Shown here in pieces: positions 44,877-53,114 of a DNA stretch of 64,000 bases. Within the stretch, counting starts at the first letter, position 1; each line of letters starts with the position of its first letter. The stretch is taken from NCBI GenBank assembly GCA_047601145.1, contig JASGJW010000005.1, positions 310,001-374,000 on the forward strand, read 5' to 3'. Under the pieces are notes generated by a model. It searched no databases. It was given only the letters and a program-made list of their open reading frames with translations, and was not told the origin of the DNA. Made by a program: the position numbers and the translations under genes. The stretch comes from UBA7672 sp047601145. GTDB taxonomy: Bacteria > Pseudomonadota > Alphaproteobacteria > Caulobacterales > Hyphomonadaceae.

Positions 44877-46082
44877 ATGAGACACCCCGATACGATTCCG
44901 GACGCCACGCCCGTACCGGCAGCGCCGCAGCCGGCAACATCCCGCCGCGCCCTGCTGCGCGGCCTCGGCATGGCCAGCGTCGGCGCCGCCGCGCTCGCCG
45001 CAGGCTGCTCGAAGGGCGAAGCCGTCGCCGCTCCGACGCCAGTTCCCGCCGCTCCGGCGGTCGACAAGTCCGTCGCCATCCTCGGCGCCAATGAAAGCCC
45101 GTTCGGCCCTTCGAAGAAGGCCATCGCCGCGATGGTCGAGAAGGCTGCCTTCACCGCCCGCTACGCCGATGGCGAGGGCGAAGAGCTGAAGAAGCAGATC
45201 GCCGCCATCGAGGGCGTCGATCCACAACAGGTTTTCCTCGGCAATGGCTCGGCGCCGATCCTCCAGGCCTTCGGCGAGATGATCGCGCAGGAAGGCAAGG
45301 GCCAGCTCGTCACCTCGATCGCCACCTATGAAGGCGTCCCGCGCGCCGCCGCGCAGTACAAGGCCGACATCATCATGACGCCGCTCACGGCCGACATGAC
45401 GGTCGATCTCGACGCCATGGCAAGCAAGATCTCGAAGAAGACGACGGCAACCTATGTCTGCAACCCGAACAACCCGACCGGCAACATGGTCGACCCGGTA
45501 AAGCTCAAGGCTTTCGCCATTGAGGCGTCGAAGACCGCTCCCTGCTTCATCGACGAGGCCTATCTCCACCTCTGCGATAACTACGAGGCCAACGTGATGA
45601 CCGGCCTCGTCCGCGAGGGCCATAACGTCATCATCTGCCGCACCTTCTCGAAGATCTACGGCATGGCCGGCCAGCGCCTCGGCTACGGCATCGCCTCGCC
45701 GGAGATGTCGAGGAAGATGGGCATGGTCACACGCGGCGGCGGCATCAACCATCTCGGCATTGTCGCCGCGATGGCCTCGATTGCAGACAAGGAATTCGTC
45801 CCCGCCATGCAGCCGAAGTTCAAGGCTGGCCGCGAGCGTCTCTACAACGTGGTGAAGGGCCTCGGCCGCAAGATCGCGTCCAACCCGCAGGCCAGCTTCA
45901 TCTTCTTCGAGGTCGGCATGCCCAACAAGGAATTCGCCGCCAAGATGATGGCCGAAGGCGTCCGGGTCGTCGGCCGGTCCTGGCCCGAATACGACACCTG
46001 GTCCCGCATCTGCGTTGGCGAGGACTGGGAACTCGAACGCTGCGAGGCCGCCCTCAAGAAGGTGCTGGGCGCCAAGGTCTGA
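44877..46082 (+). CDS. Tat-exported HisC-like aminotransferase lipoprotein
   Basis: The ATG at 44877 follows AGGAGG by 5 bases; earlier in-frame starts have no such site. The 401-residue protein starts with a twin-arginine signal (SRRALLRGLGMASVG, RR at 23-24) that ends in a lipobox AAGC (Cys44). The body is a class I/II PLP enzyme close to histidinol-phosphate aminotransferase: ANESPFGPS, CNPNNPTGN, FIDEAY (D226) and PLP lysine K259 in CRTFSKIYGMAGQRLGYG. Export in folded form fits a cofactor-loaded enzyme. It is too specialised to be the biosynthetic HisC. The substrate is unknown. Confidence 0.9.
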   Translation: MRHPDTIPDATPVPAAPQPATSRRALLRGLGMASVGAAALAAGCSKGEAVAAPTPVPAAPAVDKSVAILGANESPFGPSKKAIAAMVEKAAFTARYADGEGEELKKQIAAIEGVDPQQVFLGNGSAPILQAFGEMIAQEGKGQLVTSIATYEGVPRAAAQYKADIIMTPLTADMTVDLDAMASKISKKTTATYVCNPNNPTGNMVDPVKLKAFAIEASKTAPCFIDEAYLHLCDNYEANVMTGLVREGHNVIICRTFSKIYGMAGQRLGYGIASPEMSRKMGMVTRGGGINHLGIVAAMASIADKEFVPAMQPKFKAGRERLYNVVKGLGRKIASNPQASFIFFEVGMPNKEFAAKMMAEGVRVVGRSWPEYDTWSRICVGEDWELERCEAALKKVLGAKV

Positions 46083-46107
46083 TCGTTTCTCCCCAGGGAC
46101 TGCAAGG

Positions 46108-46141
46108 AAGCGGTGGGCCTCGCCCGCCGCTTTCTTGTTTT
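46108..46141 (+). terminator. Intrinsic terminator of the aminotransferase gene
   Basis: AAGCGG-T-GGGC (46108-46118), loop CTC, GCCC-G-CCGCTT (46122-46132), then TCTTGTTTT. Confidence 0.8.
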
Positions 46142-46220
46142 GGGCTGTTTTCCGGGCGTTTCCGGCCGTGACAGCCCGCCGCTGGCCTTAACGTCCCCTT
46201 GGCGCTATAGGGCCCGCGCT

Positions 46221-47546
46221 ATGTCAGACACCACACTCACCCAACCCAAGGTCGGCATCGTCTCGCTGGGCTGCCCCAAGGCGCTCGTCGACAGCGAGCG
46301 CATCATCACGCGTCTGCGCGCCGAAGGCTACCAGATCGCCCCGGACTACGCCGGCGCAGACCTCGTCCTCGTCAACACCTGCGGCTTCCTCGATTCAGCG
46401 CGCGATGAAAGCCTGCAGGCCATTGGCGAAGCCCTCAACGAGAACGGCAAGGTCATCGTCACTGGCTGCCTCGGCGCGGAAGCCAACGTCATCACCGAAC
46501 GCCACCCCGGCGTCCTCGCCGTCACCGGCCCGCACCAGTACGAGCAGGTGCTCGACGCGGTGCACACGCACCTGCCGGCGCCGGATCATCCCTTCGTGTC
46601 GCTGGTGCCCGAGAGCGGCATCCGCCTCACCCCGCGCCACTACGCCTATCTCAAGATTTCCGAAGGCTGCAACAACCGCTGCTCCTTCTGCATCATCCCG
46701 TCCCTGCGCGGCGATCTCGCATCCCGCCGCATCGACGCTGTCCTTCGCGAAGCCGAACAGCTCGTCAAAGCCGGCGTCAAGGAACTGCTCGTCATCAGCC
46801 AGGATACCTCGGCCTACGGCCTCGACGTGAAGTACGCGCCCTACAAATGGCGCGACAAGGAACGTCAGACGCGCTTCAAGGACTTGTGCGAAGGCCTGGG
46901 CGAACTCGGCGTTTGGACCCGCCTCCACTACGTCTATCCCTATCCACACGTCGATGACGTCATGCCGATGATGGCCGATGGCCGCATCCTCCCCTATCTC
47001 GACATCCCCTTCCAGCATTCCTCTGCGAACGTGCTGAAGGCGATGCGCCGCCCCGCCAACATCGACAAGACCGCCGACCGCATCGCCAAGTGGCGCCGCG
47101 AAGTCCCTGGCCTCGTGCTGCGTTCCTCCTTCATCGTCGGCTTCCCCGGTGAGACGGAAGAAGACTTCCAGCACCTGCTTGACTGGCTCAAGGAAGCGAA
47201 GATCCAGCGCGCCGGCTGCTTCAAGTACGAGAACGTCACCGGCGCCGCCTCCGCCGCGCTTGCCAATCACGTCCCCGAGGAAGTGAAAGAGGAGCGCTGG
47301 CGCCGCTTCATGTCTGTGCAGGCGGGGATCGCAGACGCCTATGCGCGCGACCAGATCGGCAAGACGATCGATGTCATCATCGATGAAGTCGACGAAGACG
47401 GCGCGACCGGCCGCTCCAAGGCCGACGCCCCCGAAATCGATGGCAATGTCTTCATCGACGATATCACGCTCAAGCCCGGCGACATGGTGAAAGCCATCGT
47501 CACCGAAGGCGAAGGCGTCGACCTCTGGGCTGAAACCGTCCGCTGA
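46221..47546 (+). CDS. rimO: Ribosomal protein S12 methylthiotransferase
   Basis: The start is placed at the ATG at 46221, giving 441 residues, the normal RimO length. The N-terminal UPF0004 domain has three cluster cysteines (C18 in SLGCPK, C54 in NTCGFLD, C83 in TGCLGA); the radical-SAM site is C150, C154, C157 in EGCNNRCSFCIIPSLRG; and a C-terminal TRAM domain follows (GKTIDVIIDEVDEDG to the end). SLRGDLASRRIDAVLREA distinguishes RimO from MiaB. It adds a methylthio group to the conserved aspartate of S12. The promoter region upstream overlaps the terminator of the aminotransferase. Confidence 0.96.
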   Translation: MSDTTLTQPKVGIVSLGCPKALVDSERIITRLRAEGYQIAPDYAGADLVLVNTCGFLDSARDESLQAIGEALNENGKVIVTGCLGAEANVITERHPGVLAVTGPHQYEQVLDAVHTHLPAPDHPFVSLVPESGIRLTPRHYAYLKISEGCNNRCSFCIIPSLRGDLASRRIDAVLREAEQLVKAGVKELLVISQDTSAYGLDVKYAPYKWRDKERQTRFKDLCEGLGELGVWTRLHYVYPYPHVDDVMPMMADGRILPYLDIPFQHSSANVLKAMRRPANIDKTADRIAKWRREVPGLVLRSSFIVGFPGETEEDFQHLLDWLKEAKIQRAGCFKYENVTGAASAALANHVPEEVKEERWRRFMSVQAGIADAYARDQIGKTIDVIIDEVDEDGATGRSKADAPEIDGNVFIDDITLKPGDMVKAIVTEGEGVDLWAETVR

Positions 47547-47613
47547 TCTCGAACAAAAAGCGTTCCAATCGCATGGCGAATACGCCCAGTGCGGCCACGG
47601 GGCTGCCGGTCGC

Positions 47614-47657
47614 TTGACAACTAAGTATCTAGTTATAATCTCCTAAGACCTTAGTTG
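47614..47657 (+). promoter_or_regulatory. AT-rich promoter/operator region of first DUF2807-like gene
   Basis: TTGACA (47614-47619) and TATAAT (47634-47639) are both perfect consensus hexamers but only 14 bp apart. CAACTAAG (47618-47625) is repeated inverted as CTTAGTTG (47650-47657), and AACTA/TAGTT (47619-47623 and 47630-47634) overlaps the hexamers. The short spacer and overlapping palindromes suggest a tightly controlled promoter. Confidence 0.5.
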
Positions 47658-47700
47658 CAGAACCGCCCCGAACGCCAACACCAGAGGAGAGACACCTCCC

Positions 47701-48480
47701 ATGCGCCTGCTACTCGCCTCCGCCATCATCGCCACGTCCGCCGCCGCGACCTTCCTGGCCGTCACGTCTTCGGCCTCCGCCGAAACGCGCAGCTACGCTC
47801 TCAGCGGCTTCACGAAGATCGAAGCCCATGCCGGCTTCCGCATCGAGTTCACCCAGTCGCCCGCCTGGTCGGTGAAGGTCGACAGCCGCTTCAACAATCT
47901 CGACAAGATCATCGTCGAGAAAGTCGGTGACACACTGCGCATCTCGCGGCCCGAAGGCTTCTGCACCGGCATCTCGCGCATCTCGAAAGACGGCCCACAG
48001 AAGCAACCGAAGATCCACAAGGAAGGCTGCCTCGATCACGAGGTCGAGGACGTCATCACCATCTCCGCGCCCGACCTCGAAGCGCTCAATCTCAGCGCCG
48101 CGATCAGCTTTACCGCCGCAAAGCTCAACGTCGACAAGCTGAGCATCGACGGCCACGCCGCCGTCACCGTCGATATCGACAGCCTCCAGGTCGGCAATCT
48201 CGACGTCCAGCTGGAAGCTGCATCCAAGTTGATGGTCGCAGGCGCCTGCACGCGCGTCGACATGAACCTCGGCGCGGCAACGACGGTCGACACCAAGAAC
48301 CTGAAATGCCGGGAGGCGCACATCAACGCCGGCGTCGCCTCCAAGGTCGAAGCCTTCGCCTCCGACAAGGCCGTCGCCAAGGCGGGGATCTCGACGAGCA
48401 TCAAGGTCAGCGGCCACCCGCGCGACTTCCAGCCGTCGGCGCAGGACCGCTTCGGCTCCAGCGTCTCACTCGCGGATTGA
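47701..48480 (+). CDS. DUF2807/head-domain-like secreted protein (1 of 3)
   Basis: The 259-residue protein has a signal peptide (SAIIATSAAATFLAVTSSASA) and then SYALSGFTKIEAHAGFRIEF, followed by beta-strand repeats such as LEALNLSAAISFTAAKLNV, LSIDGHAAVTVDIDSLQV and CREAHINAGVASKVEAFA, the right-handed parallel-beta pattern of the DUF2807 (GIN) family. A Cys/Lys-rich insert (ISRPEGFCTG to EGCLDHE) is absent from the two following genes. These domains are thought to be envelope or adhesin-like; function is unknown. Confidence 0.8.
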   Translation: MRLLLASAIIATSAAATFLAVTSSASAETRSYALSGFTKIEAHAGFRIEFTQSPAWSVKVDSRFNNLDKIIVEKVGDTLRISRPEGFCTGISRISKDGPQKQPKIHKEGCLDHEVEDVITISAPDLEALNLSAAISFTAAKLNVDKLSIDGHAAVTVDIDSLQVGNLDVQLEAASKLMVAGACTRVDMNLGAATTVDTKNLKCREAHINAGVASKVEAFASDKAVAKAGISTSIKVSGHPRDFQPSAQDRFGSSVSLAD

Positions 48481-48539
48481 GACACCCAGCCCGGCGCAAG
48501 CGCGTAGCCTGACCGCGCGGCGCGGCGCCCGGGATGGAA

Positions 48540-48584
48540 GAACCGGCGGCGGAAGGGGTCTCCCCGTGCCAACGCCGCCGGTTC
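48540..48584. terminator. Long GC-rich hairpin after first DUF2807-like gene
   Basis: GAACCGGCGGCG (48540-48551) pairs perfectly with CGCCGCCGGTTC (48573-48584), with an inner GGGG-TCT-CCCC stem. There is no immediate T tract, though TTTTTC follows about 25 bases later. Confidence 0.5.
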
Positions 48585-48619
48585 GCCTTCTCGCAGGGGA
48601 CTCCCGGATTTTTCTTATT

Positions 48620-48635
48620 GTTATTCGATAATAAC
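48620..48635 (+). promoter_or_regulatory. AT-rich palindrome upstream of second DUF2807-like gene
   Basis: GTTATT-CGAT-AATAAC, with perfect 6-bp arms, stands in a short AT-rich stretch (48608-48650) within otherwise GC-rich DNA. Its TTCGATA core recurs in the palindrome at 50654-50668. Confidence 0.5.
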
Positions 48636-48737
48636 TAAGCTACTAATCAACCAACGGACGCCTTGGGTCAGAGGCGCAACATGCCCGGCGCAGACGCTGT
48701 CCGTCCAAGAAGACGAACAACAAAAAGGGCAATCCTG

Positions 48738-49394
48738 ATGCGCCAAGCACTCCTCATCGTCATTCCATCACTCGCAGCTCTCGCCTCCTCCGGTTGCGTC
48801 GTCGGCGGCGCCAATGGCGCGCCTTACGCCGAAAGCCAGCGTCACACCTACACCGGCTTCGAAAAGGTCGACGTCTCGGCCGGCGTTGAAGTCATCGCCT
48901 CGCAAGGGCCGTTCGACGTGAAGGCTGAGACCACCTCGGGGGGTAATTTCGACAACCTCATCGTCGAGGTGCGCGGCAATACGCTGCACGTCAGCCGCAA
49001 GTCCACAATGTTCAGCTGGGGCGGTCCGCACTATCGCGTCACCGTCGCCGCACCGACCTATTCCAGCTTCGGCGTCTCGTCCGGCGCCAGCCTCGAATCC
49101 GGCGCGCTCCAGCTCGCCAATCTCGAGGTCGACGTCTCCTCCGGCGGCAGCCTCCAGCTCGTCGGCGCCTGCGCCTCGCTCGACGCCTCAGTTTCCTCCG
49201 GCGGCCATTTCAGCGGCGAAGCCCTGAAGTGCGAAACCGCGGAGGTGAATGCATCCTCCGGCGGCCACGCCGACGCATTCGCCACGCGCACTGCCGAGGG
49301 CAACGCCTCGTCCGGCGCACACGTCACGTTCTACGGCAACCCCGCTCAGATCCAGAAGGATTCCTCGAGCGGCGGTTCGATCGACGCGCGCTAG
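48738..49394 (+). CDS. DUF2807/head-domain-like lipoprotein (2 of 3)
   Basis: The start is set at the ATG at 48738; the 218-residue product has a lipoprotein signal (LAALASSGC). The body repeats Ser-Ser-Gly-Gly turns: EVDVSSGGSLQL, DASVSSGGHFSGEALKCETA, EVNASSGGHADAF and GNASSGAHVTFYGNPAQI, ending in KDSSSGGSIDAR. Two cysteines at equal positions to copy 3 may form a disulfide. It lies 16 bp before copy 3. Function unknown. Confidence 0.82.
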   Translation: MRQALLIVIPSLAALASSGCVVGGANGAPYAESQRHTYTGFEKVDVSAGVEVIASQGPFDVKAETTSGGNFDNLIVEVRGNTLHVSRKSTMFSWGGPHYRVTVAAPTYSSFGVSSGASLESGALQLANLEVDVSSGGSLQLVGACASLDASVSSGGHFSGEALKCETAEVNASSGGHADAFATRTAEGNASSGAHVTFYGNPAQIQKDSSSGGSIDAR

Positions 49395-49410
49395 GCCAGA
49401 GCACACGCAC

Positions 49411-50124
49411 ATGAAAACGATCCGCCTGATCGCTCCCGCGATCCTCGCCCTGCCGCTCGTCATGACCAGCGGCTGCATGGTCATCAGCTCGAAGACCGAG
49501 ACGCGCACCTACCAGCACGCCGGTTTCGACAGCATCACCGCCACCTCCGGCATCAATGTCGTGCTGGCCCAGGGCCCCTTCTCGGTCATCGCCGAAGCCC
49601 CTGAAGGCAAGCTCGACAAGATCCGCATCGAACAGAATGGCACGGAATTGCGGCTCAGCCGCGAGCCTGAACTCTCGTTCGGTTATTCCGGCCGCTATCT
49701 CGTCACCGTCGCCGCGCCATCGATCAGCAGGATCGACGTCTCAGGCGGGGCCGATCTCGACGCCTCGGGTCTCACTGCCGACGCGCTCAACCTCAAGGCA
49801 GCGGGCGGCGGCGACATGCGGCTCACCGGCATGAAGATCGGCGTCCTCACCGCCTCGACCTCCGGTGGCGGGGACATCGATATCGCGGGCAGCTGCACCT
49901 CCGCCACGCTTGACGCTTCCGGCGGCGGCGACTTCAGCGGCCGCAATCTCGATTGCGCTTCGGCCAGCGTCGTTGCCGCGGGCGGCGGCGATGTCGACAT
50001 CCGCGTACGCGACAGCGCAACCGGCAAGGCCACCGCAGGCGGCGACATCCGCTTCTTCGGCAACCCGGCGACGTTCAACAAGGACGAGTCGACCGGCGGC
50101 GATATAACTTTGGAAGCACCCTGA
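49411..50124 (+). CDS. DUF2807/head-domain-like lipoprotein (3 of 3)
   Basis: The 237-residue protein starts at the ATG at 49411 with a lipobox (VMTSGC). It shares the ETRTYQHAGFDSITATSGIN start and the Gly-Gly-Gly-Asp turns AAGGGDMRLTG, STSGGGDIDIAGSC, DASGGGDFSGRNLDCASA and AAGGGDVDIRV, then FFGNPATFNKDESTGGD, the same end as copy 2. The exact Gly-rich turn differs between copies (SSGG against GGGD). Co-transcription with copy 2 is likely (16-bp gap). Confidence 0.85.
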   Translation: MKTIRLIAPAILALPLVMTSGCMVISSKTETRTYQHAGFDSITATSGINVVLAQGPFSVIAEAPEGKLDKIRIEQNGTELRLSREPELSFGYSGRYLVTVAAPSISRIDVSGGADLDASGLTADALNLKAAGGGDMRLTGMKIGVLTASTSGGGDIDIAGSCTSATLDASGGGDFSGRNLDCASASVVAAGGGDVDIRVRDSATGKATAGGDIRFFGNPATFNKDESTGGDITLEAP

Positions 50125-50126
50125 AA

Positions 50127-50160
50127 AAGCTCATCCCGCTCCGGGGGACGGAGCGGGATC
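50127..50160 (-). terminator. Hairpin terminator between convergent lipoprotein genes
   Basis: ATCCCGCTCC (50133-50142) and GGAGCGGGAT (50150-50159) form a 10-bp perfect stem. On the minus strand it is followed by GAGCTTTTTC, so it best serves the small lipoprotein gene, and it also ends the DUF2807-like operon. Confidence 0.75.
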
Positions 50161-50243
50161 CAGGGCGCCGTTGAAGCGGCAAGGCTGGGTGTCCCCGGGT
50201 CCCGGCACGCTACCGGGACGAGCAGGTCAGAACCGGTCGGCTT

Positions 50244-50621
50244 CTAGCGGCCGACTGGGTTCATGATCATGATCTGCGCATCGCGGGGGATGCCGAGTTC
50301 GGCGAACGACCACGTCATGCTGCGGCCCTCGGGCATCAGCGCCTTGCAGTTGTCTTCGCGGGTCCTGCGGAAGCCGACATTGAAGCGGCCATCGCCACGA
50401 TCGCGAACCACGGGGCGGAAATCTTCCTTGTTGGTGCAGCCGTTCGAGTGGGCGGTGATTGTGATTTCCGGTCCGCGCGCACTTACATCGGCGCCGAGCA
50501 CGTAGCCGAAGTCGCCGCCCCAGTCCCAGCCCGTGTCATGGACATCCGCGTCCACCACCACACAGCCCCCCAGCGCCAGGCCGGCGACGCCAGCCGCGGT
50601 GAGGATCACAAGTCTCTTCAT
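50244..50621 (-). CDS. Small lipoprotein, unknown
   Basis: The ATG at 50621 (AAGGGG at 6 bases) gives 125 residues with a lipobox LALGGC (Cys20). The mature part contains VVVDADVHDTGWDWGGDFGY, then TITAHSNGCTNKEDFRPVV and RTREDNCKALMPEGRSM. The two downstream cysteines could pair. I recognise no family. It is convergent with the DUF2807-like operon, and its promoter holds a palindrome with the same TTCGATA core as one of theirs. Confidence 0.75.
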   Translation of the reverse strand: MKRLVILTAAGVAGLALGGCVVVDADVHDTGWDWGGDFGYVLGADVSARGPEITITAHSNGCTNKEDFRPVVRDRGDGRFNVGFRRTREDNCKALMPEGRSMTWSFAELGIPRDAQIMIMNPVGR

Positions 50622-50653
50622 GTCCGACCCCTTGCTTGTCTCGTGCATTCACT

Positions 50654-50668
50654 TATCGATATTCGATA
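50654..50668 (-). promoter_or_regulatory. Palindrome in the small-lipoprotein promoter
   Basis: TATCGA-TAT-TCGATA is a perfect 15-bp palindrome about 33 bp upstream of the start codon. It shares the TTCGATA core with 48620-48635, which suggests a common regulator. Confidence 0.5.
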
Positions 50669-50706
50669 TGAACGCGCGATGAACGAGGGATTTAGTTGGG
50701 ACGGGT

Positions 50707-51828
50707 CTAGACCTTCAGCCGCGCGATGATGCGGACGAGATCGACCTGCCGGTTGATGTCCATCTTCCGGAAGATGTTCTTTACCTGCATGCGTACCGTG
50801 GACGGGGCGACCTCCCGATGCGCGGCGATGTCGGGAATCTCGACGCCGTCAGCGATCATTGAAGCAACTTCCGCCTCGGCTGGCGACAAGCCGAACAGAT
50901 CGCATAGCGCACCCTGCGCTCCGGTTTCCCGCCGGCCGAGATCCGACAGGATCAACAACAGACGCGCGCCCGGGATTTCGTCGAGCCCCACGCCGGCAAT
51001 GCGCGTCGCATTGATCAGGACCGGCCGCCGCCGTCCAAGACCACGCACCAGCACGCTTCTCTGCGGCATGACCCCGAGCCGCGACCGCGCTGCGATCGCC
51101 AGCCCGGCAAGACACGCGGAATCATCCGGCGCTGCGCCCCAGAGCACGCCATTTCGCACACCGAAGTCGGCGTCGAACAAGTGTTCCGCAGCGGGCGTCA
51201 CGGCGCTCACGCGTCCTTCATGATCAAGCACAACCGCTGGCGCGCCGCTGCTCGCCAGTCCTTCGAGCATGCCGTTGGCGCGCGACTGCTGCAGCCGCGC
51301 CGCCATTGCTGCGACCTGCATCGCGGTCCGAGCGATACGGGCGAAGTCGTCAGCCTCGACGCCGGCGATCACGCCCTTGTCCTCGCCGCGCGAGGCCGAG
51401 CAGAACCATTCCTCGCCGCCGAAGTTGAAGCGGATGCCCGCATAGTGCGCCATGCGCCGCGGGCGATAGAGTTCGTTGTAGACGGCCGACCGCGTCCGCT
51501 CGGTTTCGCTCACCGCGAGGTGGTCGAGATAGAGCGTGTTGAGTGGGTGGCGCTGCTCGGTGCGCGCGCGGTAGTCGACCTCGGACCAGCCGCCGCTGAA
51601 ATAGGCCGCAACGCCGTCCTTCTGTTCGTCCGAAGCGATGAAGGCCGGGCGGTTCAGGTTGGCCGAAACCAGGCAGAAATAGTCGAAGCCCAGCAGCCGG
51701 CCTGCAGCTTCCATCGATTGTGCGAGCCGTTCCGGCTGGAAGTAGCACTCTTCCAGCAACGCCTCCGCCGCTGCGACAGGCAAGCCTTTCTCCCGGGCAC
51801 ATGTCCGTCCCAACCAGGGTCCAAGCAT
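50707..51828 (-). CDS. LuxR-type transcriptional regulator
   Basis: The 373-residue protein has an N-terminal sensor region (about 20-190, LLGFDYFCLVSANLN and RMAHYAGIRFNFGGEEWFC), a middle PAS-like part (AVVLDHEGRVSAVTPAAEHL) and a C-terminal LuxR helix-turn-helix: LSPAEAEVASMIADGVEIPD, then IAAHREVAPSTVRMQVKNIF. The ligand is unknown. No sensor kinase or autoinducer synthase lies in the window. No clear ribosome-binding site precedes the ATG. Confidence 0.87.
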   Translation of the reverse strand: MLGPWLGRTCAREKGLPVAAAEALLEECYFQPERLAQSMEAAGRLLGFDYFCLVSANLNRPAFIASDEQKDGVAAYFSGGWSEVDYRARTEQRHPLNTLYLDHLAVSETERTRSAVYNELYRPRRMAHYAGIRFNFGGEEWFCSASRGEDKGVIAGVEADDFARIARTAMQVAAMAARLQQSRANGMLEGLASSGAPAVVLDHEGRVSAVTPAAEHLFDADFGVRNGVLWGAAPDDSACLAGLAIAARSRLGVMPQRSVLVRGLGRRRPVLINATRIAGVGLDEIPGARLLLILSDLGRRETGAQGALCDLFGLSPAEAEVASMIADGVEIPDIAAHREVAPSTVRMQVKNIFRKMDINRQVDLVRIIARLKV

Positions 51829-52199
51829 AGGCGGCTGCGAGCGCCCGCTTCAAGCAGGCGGGAATTGACCCTTAACGCGTGCGGCAAGTCGCCGCCCTGC
51901 CGGGTTACCCCTGAAAGACGGGGCAAACTGCGATGTTTGCGCAGTTGCACAGATCGAGATTTTCTCGGATACGAGAATTTCCTAGGCCTGTCCCCCCAAC
52001 CCAGGGCCGAGGATGGAGGGGCGCCGGGCAACCGGCGCCCCGACACATTTTTGCGGTCCGCAGTCCCCACAGACAGAACCGCAAAACGCCGACGCGTTGG
52101 CCCGTCCCCACAACGCCAGCTTCTCCTGAATATCGCTGCGGCTCCCCGCGCGGCCATTCCCCATTTGGGGTATCATGCGCCGGGCAATTCGCGACAGCG
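51829..52199. other. 371-bp structured intergenic region
   Basis: No convincing gene. Several perfect inverted repeats stand close together: AACTGCG/CGCAGTT (51926-51946), TTCTCG-GATA-CGAGAA (51962-51977), GGGGCGCCGG-GCAA-CCGGCGCCCC (52018-52041) and TTTTGCGGT/ACCGCAAAA (52049-52086). The third is followed by ACATTTTT on the plus strand. This region lies upstream of the LuxR-type gene and downstream of PPK2. Confidence 0.55.
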
Positions 52200-53036
52200 T
52201 CAGTCGATCTGATACTGTTCGGGCCGATAACCCGGGTCGGGATACTCCGGTTTCATGTCTTCCAGTGCGCCGCGGATCAGCCGGGCCGCGATGGCGTCGC
52301 GCCGCGACCGGCTGTCCGAGGGGATCACATGCCACGGCGCCCAAGGCGTCGAGCAACGCTGCAGCATCGTTTCATAGGCCGCGTGGTACTCGCTCCAAAG
52401 CTTGCGGTCCTCAAGATCGGACGGGTTGAACTTCCACCGCTTGGCCGGAACCTCCAGCCGCTCGCGCAGGCGTTCGCCCTGCTCGTCCTTCGACACATGC
52501 AGCATCAGCTTGAGGATGCGCGTGCCGTTCTCCGTGAGCATCTTCTCGAACTGATTGATCTGCTCGTAGCGCTTTTCGACCTGTTTGGGCGGGGCGAGGT
52601 TTCGCACCTTCACCACCAGTACGTCTTCATAGTGCGAGCGGTTGAAGACGGTGACGTTCCCCTTGCGGGGAGAGACCTGATGGATACGCCAGAGATAGTC
52701 GTGTTCGAGCTCAATCTCAGTCGGTTTGCCGAAGGCATGGACATGCACGCCGAGCGGGCTTGTGTACTTGAAGCACTCCTTGGTCGTGCCGTCCTTGCCG
52801 GCCGTGTCGATGCCCTGCATCACCACCAGCAGCGCGCCGCATTTGCTGGCGAACATGGCATCCTGCAAGTCGTTGATCACCATGGCGTCGGCTTCAAGCG
52901 ATGCCTTCGCGTCCTTCTTGCTCTCGAACAGCTTGTCGCCACGCGTCGGCCGGTCCTTTAGCACAAACGCCTTCTTGTCCTTCGGATCGACCAGCGTCTC
53001 CTCAAGGACATGCTTAATGCTGGGCTGGTCGGACAT
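52200..53036 (-). CDS. ppk2: Polyphosphate kinase 2 family protein
   Basis: The 278-residue protein has the PPK2 nucleotide-binding loop GIDTAGKDGT (75-84), the lid-like KGNVTVFNRSHYEDVLVVKV, and KRYEQINQFEKMLTENGTRI and LHVSKDEQGERLRERLEVP. Such enzymes move phosphate between polyphosphate and nucleoside mono- or diphosphates. The class (ADP- or AMP-preferring) cannot be set by eye; the single-domain size fits class I or III. It is cytoplasmic, with GGAG 8 bases before the ATG. Confidence 0.94.
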   Translation of the reverse strand: MSDQPSIKHVLEETLVDPKDKKAFVLKDRPTRGDKLFESKKDAKASLEADAMVINDLQDAMFASKCGALLVVMQGIDTAGKDGTTKECFKYTSPLGVHVHAFGKPTEIELEHDYLWRIHQVSPRKGNVTVFNRSHYEDVLVVKVRNLAPPKQVEKRYEQINQFEKMLTENGTRILKLMLHVSKDEQGERLRERLEVPAKRWKFNPSDLEDRKLWSEYHAAYETMLQRCSTPWAPWHVIPSDSRSRRDAIAARLIRGALEDMKPEYPDPGYRPEQYQID

Positions 53037-53114
53037 GCGCGAGACTCCGTGAACGGATTGAACCTAGCGTGCTCGAGCAATTTCGTCTCGCGCCTCAACC
53101 TTTAGGCGAGGCGT

